Below are positions 61,701 through 64,000 of a stretch of 64,000 nt of DNA, piece by piece. Both the position numbers and the translations under genes were made by a program. This DNA comes from Echinostoma caproni. Lineage: Eukaryota > Platyhelminthes > Trematoda > Plagiorchiida > Echinostomatidae. The stretch is taken from positions 8,176-72,175 of the forward strand of contig UZAN01040515.1 of assembly GCA_900618425.1 (NCBI GenBank), written 5' to 3'. The notes under the pieces are model-generated. The model was not told the DNA's origin. It saw only the letters and a program-made list of their open reading frames with translations, and ran no database searches. Every line of letters starts with the position of its first letter. Positions within the stretch are counted from its first letter, which is position 1.

Positions 61701-64000
61701 AAATTATAGGTCTTTGCCAAAATGGTGAGGTGAACTGAATCATAAAACCGATCTTTCTAATGGACGTATAAACAGTAAAACGACAGCAACATTTAAGAAG
61801 TCCAGTATATTCCAAAGTCCATTCAAAAGGTAATACAAGAGCGCTCTTTCTGTGAAATGATACTGCTGTTTATGAGAAAAATCCCGTCATGATCCCATAT
61901 TAAACCAGTAATTGAGTTATAAGACCCCGCAGATAAATAGAGTTCCGACCAATTTGAATATCGGGGTGAAACGAACCAATACTTCGAGTAGAGTTCACTT
62001 ATTATGCAGAGCATCGGTTAGTAAGAAACCCGCTGCACGGAGGATAAATGAATATTTTTTTGCGAAGCCGATCGTATCCAATTCCCTTCTATGCATTCAG
62101 GTTCATTTAAGCTAAACTTCACGATTTTCACAACGCGATTTAAAAAACCGCTCTGTTTGGTTTCATTACACTGCAACCATCTATTATTTCATCCTTTTGA
62201 AATGAATTTTGTGATAGCGAGTTCATTTGCATAAATATACTACAGATAGGTGCCCATGGAATGGATGATGTGCATGCTACAAGTGGAACACAGATGCGTG
62301 ACGAGTTCAGTACGCTTCTGAACAAATACACGTGGAGTGAAAACAGAAGGATAGTTCTAGTGTAGTTTGGGGTGTACTGAATAAAAATATATTCTCGGGT
62401 TCCAACAAAAGTTCGGAATGGGAATTGTCCCTGACGTATCGTTGGATCAAATCGACCGTATAACGGTGTATATAGTTTATTGGGACCTGAATTTAAGAAA
62501 TGAATATCGTAGTGTAGACCGATAGTTTATATGGGAGTACTAATAAAAATGCAATACAGTCTTACAGCTCCAGGCGTGTCCTCGAAAGAATAAAAAGCAA
62601 CTGACTGTAATCTTAAGGAGTATGCGTGTTGTTATTCTAAGGTACTTCTTATGGAAATCAGAGACCACGAAGCGTTTCAAGTCCTGATGCAATAAAAAAG
62701 TCATATTCATTGTTTCGTTTCACATATGCTGTTCATGTTGCTTTATTTTTGTTCAGTATATATTAATACCATTTCCGGTAGGGGAGTAGGGGACAATCAT
62801 AGACTTCCCATTCATTCAACAGTCTGATTTCAATTCGATTAAATAATACACATACAGGTGTTGACCAAACTCCTGCAACATCACCCTCATTTTGGAAATT
62901 CATTTCAGCTTGCAATATCATACCTATATATAGATGGTTATGAATAAAATGTATTTATTCTTGACTTTATGTCCAACATCTATGTTCTTAGTTCTTTTCT
63001 GTCACTGTTTGAATTTGCATCACCTTGAGTGTCACGACAAAATTTGTAGTAGTTCGAAGGTTACAGCGCTGATTTGGAAAATATTTTAGGCAAAACAGCA
63101 TGGCAGTTATTTCCTTTTACTCGATGATTCCTGTTCCATCAGAGTGTTCATCAAGTTGAGCACACGCATTCTAAATTTCTAATATCTTTTCATTCACTAC
63201 ACAGTAAATAAGCCAATTAATGAAAATATTGTAGCTTGAATAAATTGATAAATTATTTGGCTACAAAATACTCACGCGGTATCTACAATACTGGAAGAAC
63301 TGAAAAAATAGTCCAACAAACACACAAGTTTGTCTTCGAAAGTTGACCTTAATGTGTGCTGCTCGTTGAATAAGCGTCCTCTAGCGTCACCATGCGCAAA
63401 CCGTATGAAACTTTCAAAAGGTTTTGGCGTATAATTGAAGCCGAGAGGCAACTTAAACTAGAGGCGCGTAAATCCGATGGCTAAGTTTTTCTTGTGGAAG
63501 CACTTCGATGTGAACATAAGTTCAATTTGTCGCATATTCAACGAAATTTCTCCATCAAGACATAAATCGAGAAGGAGAAAACCGGCCATATCAAAGTGAG
63601 ATGATGGTTGTATTTGATTGCAGTAGATAAGAGTTGCACAAAACCAATCTGGAGAATAGTTCGGGATGATTAGTCAATTTCGTTTGAAAAATGCTAATTC
63701 AATTTAAAATGCAGCTGAGGCCAAGTGATATAAAGTATTTATTGAACGCTCAACAAAGCGTAGCGCGTATTGATTTTACCATCAAATTCAAATCACGTCT
63801 CCCGTCCATTTGGCAGTGGGTTTATCTCATTGGTAGCCAACGAGTAATTCAGCATATTGTGGGGCTGATCTGTTGGGTCAGTTTTCGAGTGAATTTCTTT
63901 TTAACTGCCAAAAGAACTAAATATCTCTCCCTGCTAACGAGTTGGAAGGGAAGTGATTATTGAGCGCATTGTTGTTGGTCTTCTGCAAACGCCGATATGG
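58795..64000. other. no recognisable gene
   Basis: The longest frame (59564-59941, plus, 125 codons) is Cys/Thr-rich without a recognised domain. A local tandem of GTCAGCTGCAA occurs near 60140-60160. A short stretch at 61140-61250 (plus: LFFNDPRNETVPL) shares LFFNDPR with the LINE fragment at 57.4 kb, too little to call. Confidence 0.45.

Overview
The window looks like draft nuclear DNA from an animal, most likely a digenean trematode (fluke). The base composition is AT-leaning, open frames are short and broken, and dispersed repeats dominate: RTE and CR1-like LINEs, Penelope-like elements (PLEs) with a C-terminal GIY-YIG nuclease, a mariner-type transposon and two tRNA-derived SINE families. 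Assembly gaps are filled with N. The taxon is inferred from the repeat repertoire and the style of the retroelement proteins; no marker gene confirms it. I found no bacterial or viral gene, operon, rRNA, CRISPR array or intact host gene.

Layout. 1-1560: 5'-truncated RTE LINE on the minus strand that runs off the window edge. 1561-2400: GC-richer unidentified segment with a perfect 10-bp hairpin stem. 7.7 kb: SINE-1 copy. 10.3-10.5 kb: possible CUB-domain exon (minus). 11.2-12.1 kb: 3' end of a CR1-like LINE (minus). 17.8-18.2 kb: two SINE-2 copies head to head. 19.2 kb: LINE 3' tail. 20.6-21.3 kb: 700-N gap. 23.6-25.4 kb: PLE-1 (minus) capped by inverted terminal repeats. 27.6-28.1 kb: possible 3' end of a host gene. 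32.3-32.6 kb: SINE-2 copy. 34.5 kb: SINE-1 copy. 38.7-40.7 kb: PLE-2 (plus), also capped by inverted repeats but of a different sequence. 43.6-44.4 kb: PLE-3, a palindromic remnant whose inverted arms are themselves GIY-YIG coding sequence. 47.5 and 49.7 kb: SINE-1 copies, with three weak candidate exons between 48.7 and 49.7 kb. 50.9 and 58.7 kb: stand-alone copies of the PLE-2 terminal repeat. 51.1 kb: another LINE 3' tail. 53.2-54.1 kb: mariner pseudogene (minus). 55.1-55.7 kb: 575-N gap whose two edges carry the same 22 bp. 57.2-57.4 kb: LINE endonuclease fragment.

The recognisable sequences do not form a pathway. They are a graveyard of retroelements in what is probably intergenic or large-intron DNA. 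The most unusual signal is the repeated inverted architecture: PLE-1, PLE-2 and PLE-3 belong to visibly different sequence groups, yet each is bounded by or built from inverted copies of its own sequence. All translations and repeat alignments were done by eye, so identities and boundaries are approximate.
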